The position numbers were made by a program, and so were the translations under genes. 64,000 nt of DNA, from positions 2,810,501 to 2,874,500 of the forward strand of contig NZ_CP024307.1 of the NCBI RefSeq assembly GCF_002944405.1, written 5' to 3'. This document shows, piece by piece, positions 54,789-64,000 of this stretch (within the stretch, counting starts at the first letter, position 1; each line of letters begins with the position of its first letter). This DNA comes from Sinorhizobium fredii (GTDB lineage Bacteria; Pseudomonadota; Alphaproteobacteria; Rhizobiales; Rhizobiaceae). The notes beneath the pieces were generated by a model. The model saw nothing but the letters and a program-made list of their open reading frames with translations. It had not been told where the DNA came from and ran no database searches.

Positions 54789-55514
54789 TCAATGCCGGCC
54801 GCCTTCGAGATAGGCCGCACGGACCTCCGGATTGGCGAGCAGGTCCTTGCCCGTTCCGCTCATCGTAACCCGGCCGTTCACCATGACGTAGCCCCGGTCT
54901 GAAAGCTTCAGCGCCCCAAAAGCGTTCTGCTCGACTAGGAACACCGTGAGACCCTCCTGCTTGTTGAGCTTCTTGATCGCCTCGAAAATGCCCTTGACAA
55001 TCAGTGGCGCAAGGCCGAGCGAAGGTTCGTCGAGCAGCAGCAGCTTCGGCCGCGCCATCAGCGCCCGGCCGATCGACAGCATCTGCTGTTCGCCGCCCGA
55101 GAGCGTTCCGCCGCGCTGCGCCTGCCGCTCCTTGAGCCGCGGGAACAGCGTGAAGACCTTTTCCACGTCCTCCTTGAAGTGCTTCAGATTGTCGAGGCTG
55201 GCGCCCATCTGCAGATTTTCGAGCACCGTCATGCGCGGGAAGATGCGGCGGCCTTCCGGGGACTGGGCGATCCTGAGACGGGCAATCTCATGGGTCGGCA
55301 TGCGCGTGATGTCCTGCCCTTCGAAGAAGACCGAACCGGTGCGCGCCTGCGGCTTGCCGCAGATGGTCATCATCAGCGTCGATTTCCCCGCGCCGTTGGC
55401 GCCGATCAGCGAAACGATTTCCCCACGATGGACCTCGACATCGACGCCGTTCAGCGCCCGGATATTGCCGTAATAGGTCTCGACGCCTCTCACATTCAGC
55501 AGCGGAGCAGTCAT
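54789..55514 (-). CDS. livF: Branched-chain amino acid ABC transporter ATPase
   Basis: 241-aa ATPase. Walker A GANGAGKSTL, signature LSGGEQQMLS, Walker B LLLLDEPSLGLAP, H-loop LVEQNAFGAL. Its ATG overlaps the livG stop by 4 bp. Confidence 0.92.
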   Translation of the reverse strand: MTAPLLNVRGVETYYGNIRALNGVDVEVHRGEIVSLIGANGAGKSTLMMTICGKPQARTGSVFFEGQDITRMPTHEIARLRIAQSPEGRRIFPRMTVLENLQMGASLDNLKHFKEDVEKVFTLFPRLKERQAQRGGTLSGGEQQMLSIGRALMARPKLLLLDEPSLGLAPLIVKGIFEAIKKLNKQEGLTVFLVEQNAFGALKLSDRGYVMVNGRVTMSGTGKDLLANPEVRAAYLEGGRH

Positions 55515-56398
55515 TGCGGGGCGCCTCCCTGCTCGCTTCCGATTTCCTCGATCTGTTCGATCACCTCTTCAACCTCTTCGTCCTCGACGCCCAGATAAGC
55601 CGCGATGACCCGTGGATCATGCTTCACGAAATCCGGATTGCCGTCGGAAATCTTCTGTCCGTATTCGAGCACCACCACATGGTCGGAAATCTCCATCACC
55701 ACCGACATGTCGTGCTCGATCAACAGAATGGAGGTACCGGTGTCGCGGCGGATGGTCTGCAACAGGTTGTTGAGAGCGGCCGATTCACGCGGATTGAGGC
55801 CCGCAGCCGGCTCGTCGAGGCAAAGCAGTTCCGGTCCGGTGCACATGGCGCGAGCGATTTCGAGGCGCCGCTGCGCACCATAGGGAAGATCGCCAGCCGG
55901 ATCGTCGGCACGATCGATGAGCGACGCCATCTCGAGCCAGTGGCGGGCGAGATCAATCGACTCCTTGGAAGCCTGGCGGTAGGCCGGAAAGCCGAGCAGG
56001 CCGAGCAGGGTGTAGCCGGAAGCCTGCATCAGCTTGTTGTGCTGCGCCACCAGGAGATTTTCGAGCACCGTCAGGCCGGAGAACATCCGGATGTTCTGGA
56101 AGGTGCGCGCCACCTTGGCGCGCTTGGTGATCTCGAAATCCGGAAGACGCTCCAGCAGGAACTCATTGCCGGACTTCTGCCGCAGGGTGATCATGCCCAT
56201 GGTCGGCTTGTAGAAGCCGGTGATGCAGTTGAACACCGTCGTCTTGCCCGCTCCGTTGGGGCCGATGAGCGCCGTGATCTCGCCGCGCTCGGCCTCGAAG
56301 GAGAAGTCGTTGATGGCCATGAGACCGCCGAAGCGCATCGACAGGCGCTCGACCTTGAGAATGGGGTCTTTTGTCATTGTATTTGTCTCGAAGGTCAT
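55511..56398 (-). CDS. livG: Branched-chain amino acid ABC transporter ATPase
   Basis: 295-aa ATPase with the LivG-type long insert after Walker A (GPNGAGKTTVFN). Signature PYGAQRRLEIARAM replaces LSGGQ, as in LivG; Walker B LLCLDEPAAGLNPRE. The ATG at 56398 overlaps the livM stop as ATGA, with AAGGAAGGG upstream. An in-frame ATG at 56377 is possible. The acidic C-terminal extension (EDEEVEEVIEQIEEIG) is noticeable. Confidence 0.9.
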   Translation of the reverse strand: MTFETNTMTKDPILKVERLSMRFGGLMAINDFSFEAERGEITALIGPNGAGKTTVFNCITGFYKPTMGMITLRQKSGNEFLLERLPDFEITKRAKVARTFQNIRMFSGLTVLENLLVAQHNKLMQASGYTLLGLLGFPAYRQASKESIDLARHWLEMASLIDRADDPAGDLPYGAQRRLEIARAMCTGPELLCLDEPAAGLNPRESAALNNLLQTIRRDTGTSILLIEHDMSVVMEISDHVVVLEYGQKISDGNPDFVKHDPRVIAAYLGVEDEEVEEVIEQIEEIGSEQGGAPQ

Positions 56399-57783
56399 CA
56401 GCCGTGCCCTTCCTTGGTGAAGCTGCCGGAGACCGCTCTGCGTTCGCGCAGGAAGGCGGTCGGTTCGCGCGATCCGACGAAGCCGCGTGGCTTCCAGACC
56501 ATGACGACCACCATGGCAAGCCCGAAGATCAGCATGCGATAGAGTTCAGGCGTGAAGTTCGGCCCGAAGATCATCTTCAGGAAGGTGAGTTCGCGCAGGA
56601 TCTCCGTACCGCCGATCATCACGACCGCAGCGACGAAGATACCGGTCAACGAACCCATGCCTCCAAGCACGACGATGGCGAGGATGACGGCCGACTCCAG
56701 GAAGACGAAGGATTCCGGCGAGACGAAGCCCTGGCGCACCGCGAAGAACGAGCCTGCAAACCCGCCGAACATGGCACCCGTGGCGAACGCCGTCAGCTTG
56801 GTCGTGACGGTGTTGATGCCGAGCGAACGGCAGGCGATCTCGTCCTCGCGAAGCGCCTCCCAGGCCCGGCCGATCGGCATGCGGCGCAGCCGGATGGTGA
56901 CGAAGGCCGTCAACAGCGCCAGGCCGAGGATCAGGTAGAAGAGGAAGATCTTGTAGTAGGCCGAGGAAATCGGCAGCCCCATCAGCGCCGCGAAGCCGTC
57001 CTTCGAAGCATCGAACTTGATGCCGAACAGCGTCGCCTTGGCGATACCCGACACGCCGAACGTTCCCTTGGTGACCTCGGTCCAGTTGATCAGCACGAGG
57101 CGGATGATCTCACCGAAGGCAAGCGTCACGATCGCCAGGTAGTCGCCGCGCAGGCGCAGCACCGGAAAGCCGAGGATCACGCCCCAGCAGGCGGCGAGGA
57201 TGCCGGCGACCGGCAGCAGCACCCAGAAGGACAGGCCGAAATAGCTGGAAAGCAGCGCGTAGGAATAGGCACCGACCGCGTAGAAGGCCACATAGCCGAG
57301 ATCGAGCAGCCCGGCGAGGCCGACGACGATGTTGAGGCCCCAGGCGAGCATCACATAGATCAGGATCTGGATGCCGAAATTGTCCACCCATTTAAGCGAA
57401 CCCTGGACGCCGAAGAGCGCCATGATGACCGGCGGATAGAGGATGAGCGCAACGATAGCGATCTTCGAAAAGTTGCGGCTGAAGAAGCTCTCCTCCTTCG
57501 CCACTTCCGGAACGGCGGCTTTCGCTGCCTTGCGCTGGGCGAACCAGGGCTGCACATAGGCAACCATCAGGAAGCGGCCGACCATGGCGACGACCACGAA
57601 GATCGCCAAGAGGCCCCAGCGCTGGTTGAGGATCAGCTCGTTGCGGATGTTCTGGTCGGTCTTGAGGCCGACGAACAGCACGAACAGCCCGAGCGTGATG
57701 AGCCCCGAGAAGACAGCCTCGCGCAGGGCCCGCGCCGTCAGTTCACTGCCGGCGCTTGCAGTAGTAGATGCAACATTTGCCAT
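56398..57783 (-). CDS. livM: Branched-chain amino acid ABC transporter permease
   Basis: 461-aa inner-membrane permease, longer than E. coli LivM at the N-terminus (about 100 extra residues containing two membrane segments and a charged linker with KAAKAAVPEVAKEE). The core contains GLAGLLDLGYVAFYAVGAY, FPVLRLRGDYLAIVTLAFGEI and GMGSLTGIFVAAVVM. It is 4 bp downstream of livH. Confidence 0.9.
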   Translation of the reverse strand: MANVASTTASAGSELTARALREAVFSGLITLGLFVLFVGLKTDQNIRNELILNQRWGLLAIFVVVAMVGRFLMVAYVQPWFAQRKAAKAAVPEVAKEESFFSRNFSKIAIVALILYPPVIMALFGVQGSLKWVDNFGIQILIYVMLAWGLNIVVGLAGLLDLGYVAFYAVGAYSYALLSSYFGLSFWVLLPVAGILAACWGVILGFPVLRLRGDYLAIVTLAFGEIIRLVLINWTEVTKGTFGVSGIAKATLFGIKFDASKDGFAALMGLPISSAYYKIFLFYLILGLALLTAFVTIRLRRMPIGRAWEALREDEIACRSLGINTVTTKLTAFATGAMFGGFAGSFFAVRQGFVSPESFVFLESAVILAIVVLGGMGSLTGIFVAAVVMIGGTEILRELTFLKMIFGPNFTPELYRMLIFGLAMVVVMVWKPRGFVGSREPTAFLRERRAVSGSFTKEGHG

Positions 57784-57787
57784 GGAA

Positions 57788-58690
<903 letters not shown>

Positions 58691-59073
58691 CAATCTTCCC
58701 CTGGACCGGATCCTGTTGGTCCGATCTCTTTTTATTAGTTTTCCTTCATGAGCGTGCTCTCAGAGGATTTCATACCTCTTTCAAGCGAAAATGAAAGTCA
58801 AAAATTGCGTGGCCCGCAGATTCTTCCGCTATAAAATCGATTTGACGTTTTTCCTGCCAGAAAAATCAAAAAATTTGCAGCTCTCGCTGCGAAAACAATC
58901 AATTTTCGCCCGGAAACCGGAAAAACGCGAACGCCGGCGGTATTAACCCATGACGAAAGAGCATGACTTTATGGGCGGTAGTTTACAGTTGATGTGGCCC
59001 AACAGATCGTGGTTTAGAACCGACGGCCACTCGCAAGGATTGCCGCCCTATTTGACCTTGGAGCAGGGGAACG
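58691..59073. other. 383-bp region between livH and cysQ
   Basis: Divergent intergenic region. It holds an AT-rich leader with a TTGACT-like -35 (minus strand, 58797-58792) that lacks a good -10 at proper spacing, so the liv promoter cannot be placed with confidence. A short GGACC/GGTCC repeat (about 58694-58713) lies near the livH ribosome binding site. No gene or RNA was recognised. Confidence 0.4.
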
Positions 59074-59847
59074 ATGCTGGAGATTTTGGAACGATCGGCG
59101 CTTGCGGCCGGGCGGGCGATCATGGAAATCTACAATGCCGGACCGGCCGTGACCTACAAGCCGGACACCTCGCCGGTGACCGACGCGGATCACCGCGCCG
59201 AGCGCATCATCCTCGACGAGCTTGCCGCCGCCTTTCCAGACATACCGGTCATCGCCGAGGAAGCCGTCGCCGCCGGGCACGTCCCGGACATTGCCGGCAA
59301 GCGGTTCTTTCTCGTCGACCCGCTCGATGGCACCAAGGAATTCGTCGAGCACAATGATCATTTCACAGTCAACATCGCGCTCATTGAAAATGGGCTTCCC
59401 GCCGCGGGTGTCGTCCATGCGCCTGCCCTTGGGGTGATCCATGCAGCAAGTGGCGGAATGGCACGAAAGGCGCCGGTCGAAGACGGCCGGATTGGACACT
59501 GGCAGCCTATCGGCTGCCGCCCCTGCGGCGGCCGACCGGTCGCGCTGATCAGCCGCTGGCACAACAGCGCCGAAACGCTCGCCCACCTCGCTGAAAACGG
59601 CATCCGTGATTACGAGGCTGTCGGCTCGTCGCTGAAATTCTGCCTGCTCGCCGAGGGCAAGGCCGATGTCTATCCTCGCTTCAGCCGCACGATGGAGTGG
59701 GATACGGCCGCCGGCGATGCGATTCTCCGGGCGGCGGGCGGCGAAACGCTGGTCATCGACGGCCGGCCGCTCGCCTATGGGAAGCGCAACCAGCCGAACG
59801 ACTGCGACTTCGCCAATCCCTGGTTCGTCGCGCGCGGCAGGGTGTGA
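59074..59847 (+). CDS. cysQ: 3'(2'),5'-bisphosphate nucleotidase CysQ
   Basis: 257-aa inositol-monophosphatase-superfamily enzyme converting PAP to AMP during sulfate assimilation. Signatures are VDPLDGTKEFV, SPVTDADHRAE and MEWDTAAGDAIL with the metal-binding Asp residues. Length matches CysQ. Start ATG at 59074 follows AGCAGGGG. It is monocistronic and convergent with a receiver-domain gene. Confidence 0.88.
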   Translation: MLEILERSALAAGRAIMEIYNAGPAVTYKPDTSPVTDADHRAERIILDELAAAFPDIPVIAEEAVAAGHVPDIAGKRFFLVDPLDGTKEFVEHNDHFTVNIALIENGLPAAGVVHAPALGVIHAASGGMARKAPVEDGRIGHWQPIGCRPCGGRPVALISRWHNSAETLAHLAENGIRDYEAVGSSLKFCLLAEGKADVYPRFSRTMEWDTAAGDAILRAAGGETLVIDGRPLAYGKRNQPNDCDFANPWFVARGRV

Positions 59848-59855
59848 TTCTCCGC

Positions 59856-60239
59856 TTAAGGACTTTCCGGGCGGAAAGCGGCCGCAATGAGACTGCTGAG
59901 ACTGCCTTCGCTGAAGGGTTTTTCGATCCGCGGAATATCGCGGAGATGGCCGGGCAGAGCCAGCAAATCACCGTAGCCGCTGGTAAACCCGAAATGGATC
60001 CCCCGCGCCATCAGCGATTCGGCAACGGCGAAGCTTGTCTCGTCGCCGAGATTGATATCGAGAATGGCGAAGTCGACCGGATGTGCCGAGACGATCTCCA
60101 TCGCCTTTTCGACGCTGTTGGCGATGTGCACGCTCTTGACGCCGAGCGCACTGAGGATTTCTCCCATATCCATGGCGATGAGGAAATTATCCTCGAGAAC
60201 GAGGACCGATTCGATGGCCGGCGAAATCTGACTTGTCAT
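59856..60239 (-). CDS. Single-domain response regulator (receiver only)
   Basis: 127-aa CheY-like receiver. Acidic pair in VLVLEDNFLIAMDMG, phosphoacceptor aspartate in DFAILDINLGDETS, switch Thr/Ser in GFTSGYGD and the lysine in RIEKPFSE. No output domain. Such stand-alone receivers often serve HWE kinases. The partner is unknown; no kinase gene is adjacent. Confidence 0.8.
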   Translation of the reverse strand: MTSQISPAIESVLVLEDNFLIAMDMGEILSALGVKSVHIANSVEKAMEIVSAHPVDFAILDINLGDETSFAVAESLMARGIHFGFTSGYGDLLALPGHLRDIPRIEKPFSEGSLSSLIAAAFRPESP

Positions 60240-60362
60240 CTACTAGCATCCCTCGGTCTCCTCGTTCTGCCGAGAACCGACCACTTCGCGCACGCTAGGC
60301 CAGACGGACAGACGTGGCATTTAAAAAAGACATATCGCGCTCTTCGCACGAATTATTCCGCG

Positions 60363-61115
60363 TCAAATCAGCGGCCTCTTCAGTTCCCTCAGTCCCTCCC
60401 ATCCCGCTAGTGACAACAGGCCGTCGATCTCCAGGACATTGCACCCTCCCTCGGCCCAACGGATAAGCTTGAGCGCGGCTAGTTTCCTGAGGGTCTTGTT
60501 GGTGTGGACGATCGACAGGCCGAGCGTGTCAGCAAGATGTTGCTGGGTGATGGGAATGACGCCGCGGCCGCCACGGAAAAGCTCCAGCGTCTCAGCCCTC
60601 TGATAGAGAAAAGCAACGAGATAGGCCGCCCGTTCGAGCGCGGAACGCCGGCCGATGCTCAAGAGGTTCTCGTCCAGAATGCGCTCCTCGCGGGCCGCGA
60701 TCCAGGTTAGGTCATAGGCGAGTTCGGGATAGCCCCGGTAGAGCTCGCCGAGCCTGCTTCGCTTGAACACGCACAGGGTGACCGGCGAGAGCGCCTCGAT
60801 CGAGTGCTGCATCTCGCCCATGAGGCTGCCCTGCAATCCGACGATGTCGCCCGGCATCACATAGTTCAGGATCTGGCGGCGGCCGTCGTCGAGCATTTTG
60901 TAGCGGAACCCCCAGCCGGAAAGCACGGTGAAGAGATGCGCGCTCGTCTCGCCCTCGGAAAGGATCGTCCCGCCGCTTTCGACCGTTTGCTCGCCCATCT
61001 TGAAGTCGGACACGAAGGCGAGTTCCTCAGGCGTGAAAGGGCGGAACGCGTCGAGCGGCCGCAGGGGACAGTCCTGACAGGGTATGCCTTTGCCGAACTT
61101 GCCTTCAACAGCCAT
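60363..61115 (-). CDS. Crp/Fnr-family transcriptional regulator
   Basis: 250-aa regulator. N-terminal PCQDCPLRPLDAF with C13 and C16 and a cNMP-type beta barrel (GEQTVESGGTILSEGETSAHLFTVLSG). The helix-turn-helix is ITQQHLADTLGLSIVHTNKTLRKL. The third and fourth FNR-type cysteines do not appear at the expected spacing (C115 only), so an oxygen-labile [4Fe-4S] cluster is uncertain. Start at 61115. Target genes are unknown; the divergent SDR and quinone-related genes are candidates. Confidence 0.82.
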   Translation of the reverse strand: MAVEGKFGKGIPCQDCPLRPLDAFRPFTPEELAFVSDFKMGEQTVESGGTILSEGETSAHLFTVLSGWGFRYKMLDDGRRQILNYVMPGDIVGLQGSLMGEMQHSIEALSPVTLCVFKRSRLGELYRGYPELAYDLTWIAAREERILDENLLSIGRRSALERAAYLVAFLYQRAETLELFRGGRGVIPITQQHLADTLGLSIVHTNKTLRKLAALKLIRWAEGGCNVLEIDGLLSLAGWEGLRELKRPLI

Positions 61116-61267
61116 GGAAATCTCGCGGGGAGGATGAACGCACGCACTCAGCGACCGGCCAGGCGGGAGGTTGTTTCGAAAAAGTGTCGGCAGCCATCCC
61201 TCATGGACTTGTGCGCCGCCAGGCCCTATCTCTCGTCGATCGTCCGTCGCAAGCAGGATTGTGAACC

Positions 61268-62128
61268 ATGTTGTCCTTTTCCGCCATCGCCAAAAACAAC
61301 GTCGCCGTTATCACCGGCTCCGCCTCCGGTATCGGGCTTGCCGTCGCAAGACGTTTCGCCGATCGCGGCATGAAGGTCGTGCTTGCCGATCTCGCCGGCG
61401 AACGGCTGCAGGCGGCCGCGGCGGAAGTGGCGAAGCTTGCCCCGGGCGGGGCGGCGGACGTCGCTGCAATTGCCACGGACGTCTCTCGGGCCGACGAGCT
61501 CGTCGCCCTGGCGCGGGCGACGCATGAGCGGTTCGGCCATGTGCATGTGCTGATGAACAATGCCGGCATTCAGCCCGGCAGCTCGATGTTCGGCCCGTTG
61601 GAGAACTGGGAATCGGTGCTCGGCGTCAATCTGTGGGGCGTGATCAACGGCTCGCGCATTTTCGCACCCGCCATGATCGCCCACGGCGAGCCGGCGCTGA
61701 TCATCAATACCGGCTCCAAACAGGGAATCACCACGCCGCCCGGAGACCCGGCCTACAATGTCTCGAAGGCGGGCGTGAAGGTCTTCACCGAGGCGCTGCA
61801 GCACGAGTTGCGCAACACCGAGAACTGCCAGGTCAACGCGCATCTGCTGATCCCCGGCTTCGTCTACACGGCGCTGACGGCGCATGGCCGCACCGAAAAG
61901 CCGGCCGGCGCCTGGACGCCGGAACAGACAGTCGATTTCATGCTGGAGAGCCTCGCCCGCGGCGATTTCTACATCCTCTGCCCCGACAATGAAGTCGAAA
62001 GGTCCACCGACGAAAAGCGCATCCTGTGGGCGGCCGGCGACATCGTCGAGAACCGCCCTCCCCTTTCCCGTTGGCACCCGGACCACGGCGAGGCGTTCCG
62101 CTCCTTCCTCACCGGAAATCGGGATTGA
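61268..62128 (+). CDS. SDR-family oxidoreductase
   Basis: 286-aa short-chain dehydrogenase. TGSASGIGLAVARRFAD binds the cofactor; NNAGIQ and the active-site NTGSKQGI...PAYNVSKAG with Ser-Tyr-Lys follow. The C-terminus is extended (HPDHGEAFRSFLTGNRD). No substrate is identifiable. It precedes the MhqO-MhqD-like fusion gene by 68 bp on the same strand, so it may form an operon with it. Confidence 0.8.
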   Translation: MLSFSAIAKNNVAVITGSASGIGLAVARRFADRGMKVVLADLAGERLQAAAAEVAKLAPGGAADVAAIATDVSRADELVALARATHERFGHVHVLMNNAGIQPGSSMFGPLENWESVLGVNLWGVINGSRIFAPAMIAHGEPALIINTGSKQGITTPPGDPAYNVSKAGVKVFTEALQHELRNTENCQVNAHLLIPGFVYTALTAHGRTEKPAGAWTPEQTVDFMLESLARGDFYILCPDNEVERSTDEKRILWAAGDIVENRPPLSRWHPDHGEAFRSFLTGNRD

Positions 62129-62196
62129 TCCGCATCCCGGCTTGATCGATCCTTGGGCAATGAAGCGCCCCAACGGTGGCAAGGAGGGCTAATACT

Positions 62197-63753
62197 GTGA
62201 CCAGCGGCATTCACCACATCACGCTGATCAGCCGCAGGGTTCAGGCGAATGTCGACTTCTATGTCGGATTCCTCGGCCTGCACCTCGTCAAGCGAACCGG
62301 CGGCTTCGAGGATCCCAATCAGTTGCACCTCTTCTACGGCGATGCGTCGGGCTCGCCCGGCTCGCTCGTCTCCTTCCTGATATGGGAGGATGGCTCGCCG
62401 GGGCGCGTCGGCTCCGGCCAACCGAGCGAGATCGCCTTCGCCGTCCCAACGCAGAGCATCGGCTTTTGGCTGACGCGCGCCCTGCGGTTCAACATCCAGG
62501 CGACCGGTCCGGCGCAGGAGTTCGGCGAACCGGTGCTGCGGCTCAAGGATCCGGACGGGGTGATCGTCAAGCTGGTCGGCACCGACGCGCTCGCCGAGCC
62601 CGCCCCCTGGGCAAGCCGCGACATCCCGGAGTCGGATTCGATCCGGCGCCTGCGCGGAGCCACCGTGCTGACCGAAAAGCCGAAGGAAACGGCGCATTTT
62701 CTCCAGAGCCATTTCGGCTATCGGGAGGCCGCCGCGACGGAGACGATACATCGCCTCGTCTCCTCATCCGGCGATGTCATCGACGTGCGTGACGCAACCG
62801 GCTTCTGGGCTGCGGCACCCGGGACCGGGACGATCGATCACATCGCCTTTCGCGCCCCGGACGAGGCGACCGTGCTCGCCGTGCGCGCCGATCTCGAACA
62901 GGAACACGCCGGCGCCACCAACGCCCATGATCGGAAATATTTCTTCTCGCTCTATGTGCGCGAGCCCGGCGGCTCGCTTTACGAGCTTGCCACCGACGGC
63001 CCCGGCTTTGCGGTCGATGAACTTCCTGACGCGCTCGGTTCAAAACTCTTCCTGCCGCCGCATTTGAGCAGCGATCCCGCCGCGACGCTGGTCCGGCTGC
63101 CGCAATTCGCGCTTCCCGATGAGCCGCGGCTGACGCTCCGTGACCTGCCCTTTATCCACCGCTTTCATCATCCGGAGCGGATGAACGAGCGGACCTTTGT
63201 GCTGCTGCATGGCAGCGGCGGTAACGAGACCGACATGCTCCCCTTCGGCCATCAGCTCGATCCGCGCGCGACGCTGATCGGCGTGCGCGGCCGCAGCACC
63301 GAGGAAGGGTTTCCCCGCTGGTTTCGCCGCCTGTCGATGACCACCTTCGACCAGCGCGACATCCGCTCGGAAGCGGAAGCCTTCGCCGCTTTCGTCGACG
63401 AGGCGCGCGAGGCCTACGGGCTTGATCTCGCAAGGACCGTGTTCATCGGCTATTCGAACGGCGCCAATCTGCTCGCGGCCGTCATGCTCCTTCACCCGGG
63501 CGCCATCAGGAATGCGGTGCTGATGCGGGCCATGGCGGCCCTCGAGGATGCACCGAGGGCCGACCTCGCGGGCACGAACGTCTTGATGCTGACCGGCAAG
63601 GACGACATCTACGGCAGACACGCGCCGCAGTTGAAGGCGGAACTGCGGGAAAGCGGCGCGAATTTCGAGGCGGTCGACCTCGACACCGGACACGGCATCG
63701 GCCCGGAAGACGTTGCCGTCATTCGTCCTTGGCTCGCGGAACGAGGGCTATAA
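62197..63753 (+). CDS. Fusion of VOC dioxygenase (MhqO-like) and esterase (MhqD-like)
   Basis: 518 aa from GTG at 62197, which sits 9 bases after AAGGAGG. Residues about 1-300 are two VOC modules. Metal-ligand candidates are His in GIHHITLISRR, His in TIDHIAFRA and Glu in SLYELATDGPGF. Residues about 320-518 are an alpha/beta hydrolase with LLHGSGGNETDM, the nucleophile in FIGYSNGANLLA, the catalytic Asp in TGKDDIYG and His in DTGHGIGPED. In Bacillus subtilis mhqO (ring-cleavage dioxygenase) and mhqD (esterase) are separate genes induced by quinones. A quinone/hydroquinone detoxification role is inferred. Confidence 0.82.
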   Translation: MTSGIHHITLISRRVQANVDFYVGFLGLHLVKRTGGFEDPNQLHLFYGDASGSPGSLVSFLIWEDGSPGRVGSGQPSEIAFAVPTQSIGFWLTRALRFNIQATGPAQEFGEPVLRLKDPDGVIVKLVGTDALAEPAPWASRDIPESDSIRRLRGATVLTEKPKETAHFLQSHFGYREAAATETIHRLVSSSGDVIDVRDATGFWAAAPGTGTIDHIAFRAPDEATVLAVRADLEQEHAGATNAHDRKYFFSLYVREPGGSLYELATDGPGFAVDELPDALGSKLFLPPHLSSDPAATLVRLPQFALPDEPRLTLRDLPFIHRFHHPERMNERTFVLLHGSGGNETDMLPFGHQLDPRATLIGVRGRSTEEGFPRWFRRLSMTTFDQRDIRSEAEAFAAFVDEAREAYGLDLARTVFIGYSNGANLLAAVMLLHPGAIRNAVLMRAMAALEDAPRADLAGTNVLMLTGKDDIYGRHAPQLKAELRESGANFEAVDLDTGHGIGPEDVAVIRPWLAERGL

Positions 63754-63768
63754 TCCCAGCGGGCGCAG

Positions 63769-64000
63769 CTACCGATGCGCCTTCACCGTCGCCGCATATT
63801 CCGCAAAGGCCTGAACGAAGGCGCGCAGTCGCTCGCGGGTTTCCTCATCTGTCAATTGCGCTTCACTGTCGAAAACGGTGCGGGCTTTCGGCACCATCAG
63901 CCGCTTGCCCGACCAAAGCTCGGCACCGAGCGTCCGAATCACCGGGAGCCAGGCATTCTGGCTGAGAATGGTTCCGAAATTCCCCGGCGAGGCGCCGGCG
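63769..64000 (-). CDS. NAD(P)H-dependent FMN/quinone reductase, C-terminal part (cut by window edge)
   Basis: Reading the minus strand from the window end gives 76 codons to the TAG at 63769-63771. The sequence ASPGNFGTILSQNAWLPVIRTLG matches the SPG-x-xG-xxRSQ-like region of flavodoxin-fold NADPH-dependent FMN reductases (ChrR/azoreductase group), followed by FVQAFAEYAA. Its N-terminus lies outside. It converges on the MhqO-MhqD-like gene with a 15-bp gap, so the pair may serve the same quinone chemistry. Confidence 0.7.
   Translation of the reverse strand, partial: AGASPGNFGTILSQNAWLPVIRTLGAELWSGKRLMVPKARTVFDSEAQLTDEETRERLRAFVQAFAEYAATVKAHR

Overview
This window is high-GC alphaproteobacterial chromosome, most probably from Sinorhizobium/Ensifer (Rhizobiaceae). 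Three things point there. The general-stress module NepR-RpoE2-PhyR sits beside an HWE histidine kinase in the rsiC-rpoE2-rsiA1-rsiB1 order I recall for S. meliloti. The smoEFGK-smoS-mtlK polyol operon follows it. There is also a CyaC-like adenylate cyclase next to a pyrimidine-degradation cluster, and a BioR-type bioBFDAZ operon. No rRNA, tRNA, CRISPR array, transposase or prophage was seen. This looks like core or stable accessory chromosome, not an island.

Layout. 1-2760: the end of a haem-uptake operon (hmuT, truncated by the window, then hmuU and hmuV). 2903-3741: two small envelope/stress proteins. 3766-7102: the general stress response core, with two facing RpoE2-type promoters in the rsiA1/rsiB1 intergenic region. 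7103-7396: a gene-free stretch with two strong stem-loops. 7397-16251 (minus): the sorbitol/mannitol ABC transporter, dehydrogenases, a HAD phosphatase and an FGGY kinase. A clear terminator/attenuator lies between smoE and smoF. 16460-17413: a SorC-family regulator.

17610-32726: the reductive pyrimidine pathway. It contains a two-subunit dihydropyrimidine dehydrogenase, a RutR-type regulator with a good operator, N-carbamoyl-beta-alanine amidohydrolase and dihydropyrimidinase. An NMT1/THI5-type ABC transporter follows, with a GNAT acetyltransferase embedded in its operon. An MDR oxidoreductase/LysR pair and the redox-type adenylate cyclase CyaC sit inside the cluster. 33152-37674: an RND efflux pair. 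37819-38500: a Crp/Fnr regulator broken by one base, behind an FNR/FixK-like box.

38511-46025 (minus): the urease cluster ureD-A-x-B-x-x-C ... E-F-G, with three poorly characterised genes between the structural subunits and a peroxiredoxin/monooxygenase pair between ureC and ureE. 46248-47884: a Tat-exported alpha/beta hydrolase divergent from an OhrR-like regulator. 47921-52962 (minus): bioBFDAZ, a complete route from glutaryl-CoA to biotin, with two BioR boxes in front of bioB. 53189-58690 (minus): a branched-chain amino acid ABC operon, livH-M-G-F-DUF6867-livK. 59074-64000: cysQ, a stand-alone receiver protein, a Crp/Fnr regulator, an SDR, and a protein that fuses MhqO-like (VOC dioxygenase) and MhqD-like (esterase) modules. 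The fusion converges on a partial NAD(P)H:FMN/quinone reductase at the window edge.

The most interesting leads are the MhqO-MhqD fusion with its neighbouring reductase, the uncharacterised genes inside the urease operon, the frameshifted Fnr-type regulator with an intact anaerobox, and the stem-loop pair at 7223-7285. No wholly unprecedented multi-gene system was evident. Gene names rest on recognising sequence families and gene order from memory; no database search was run.
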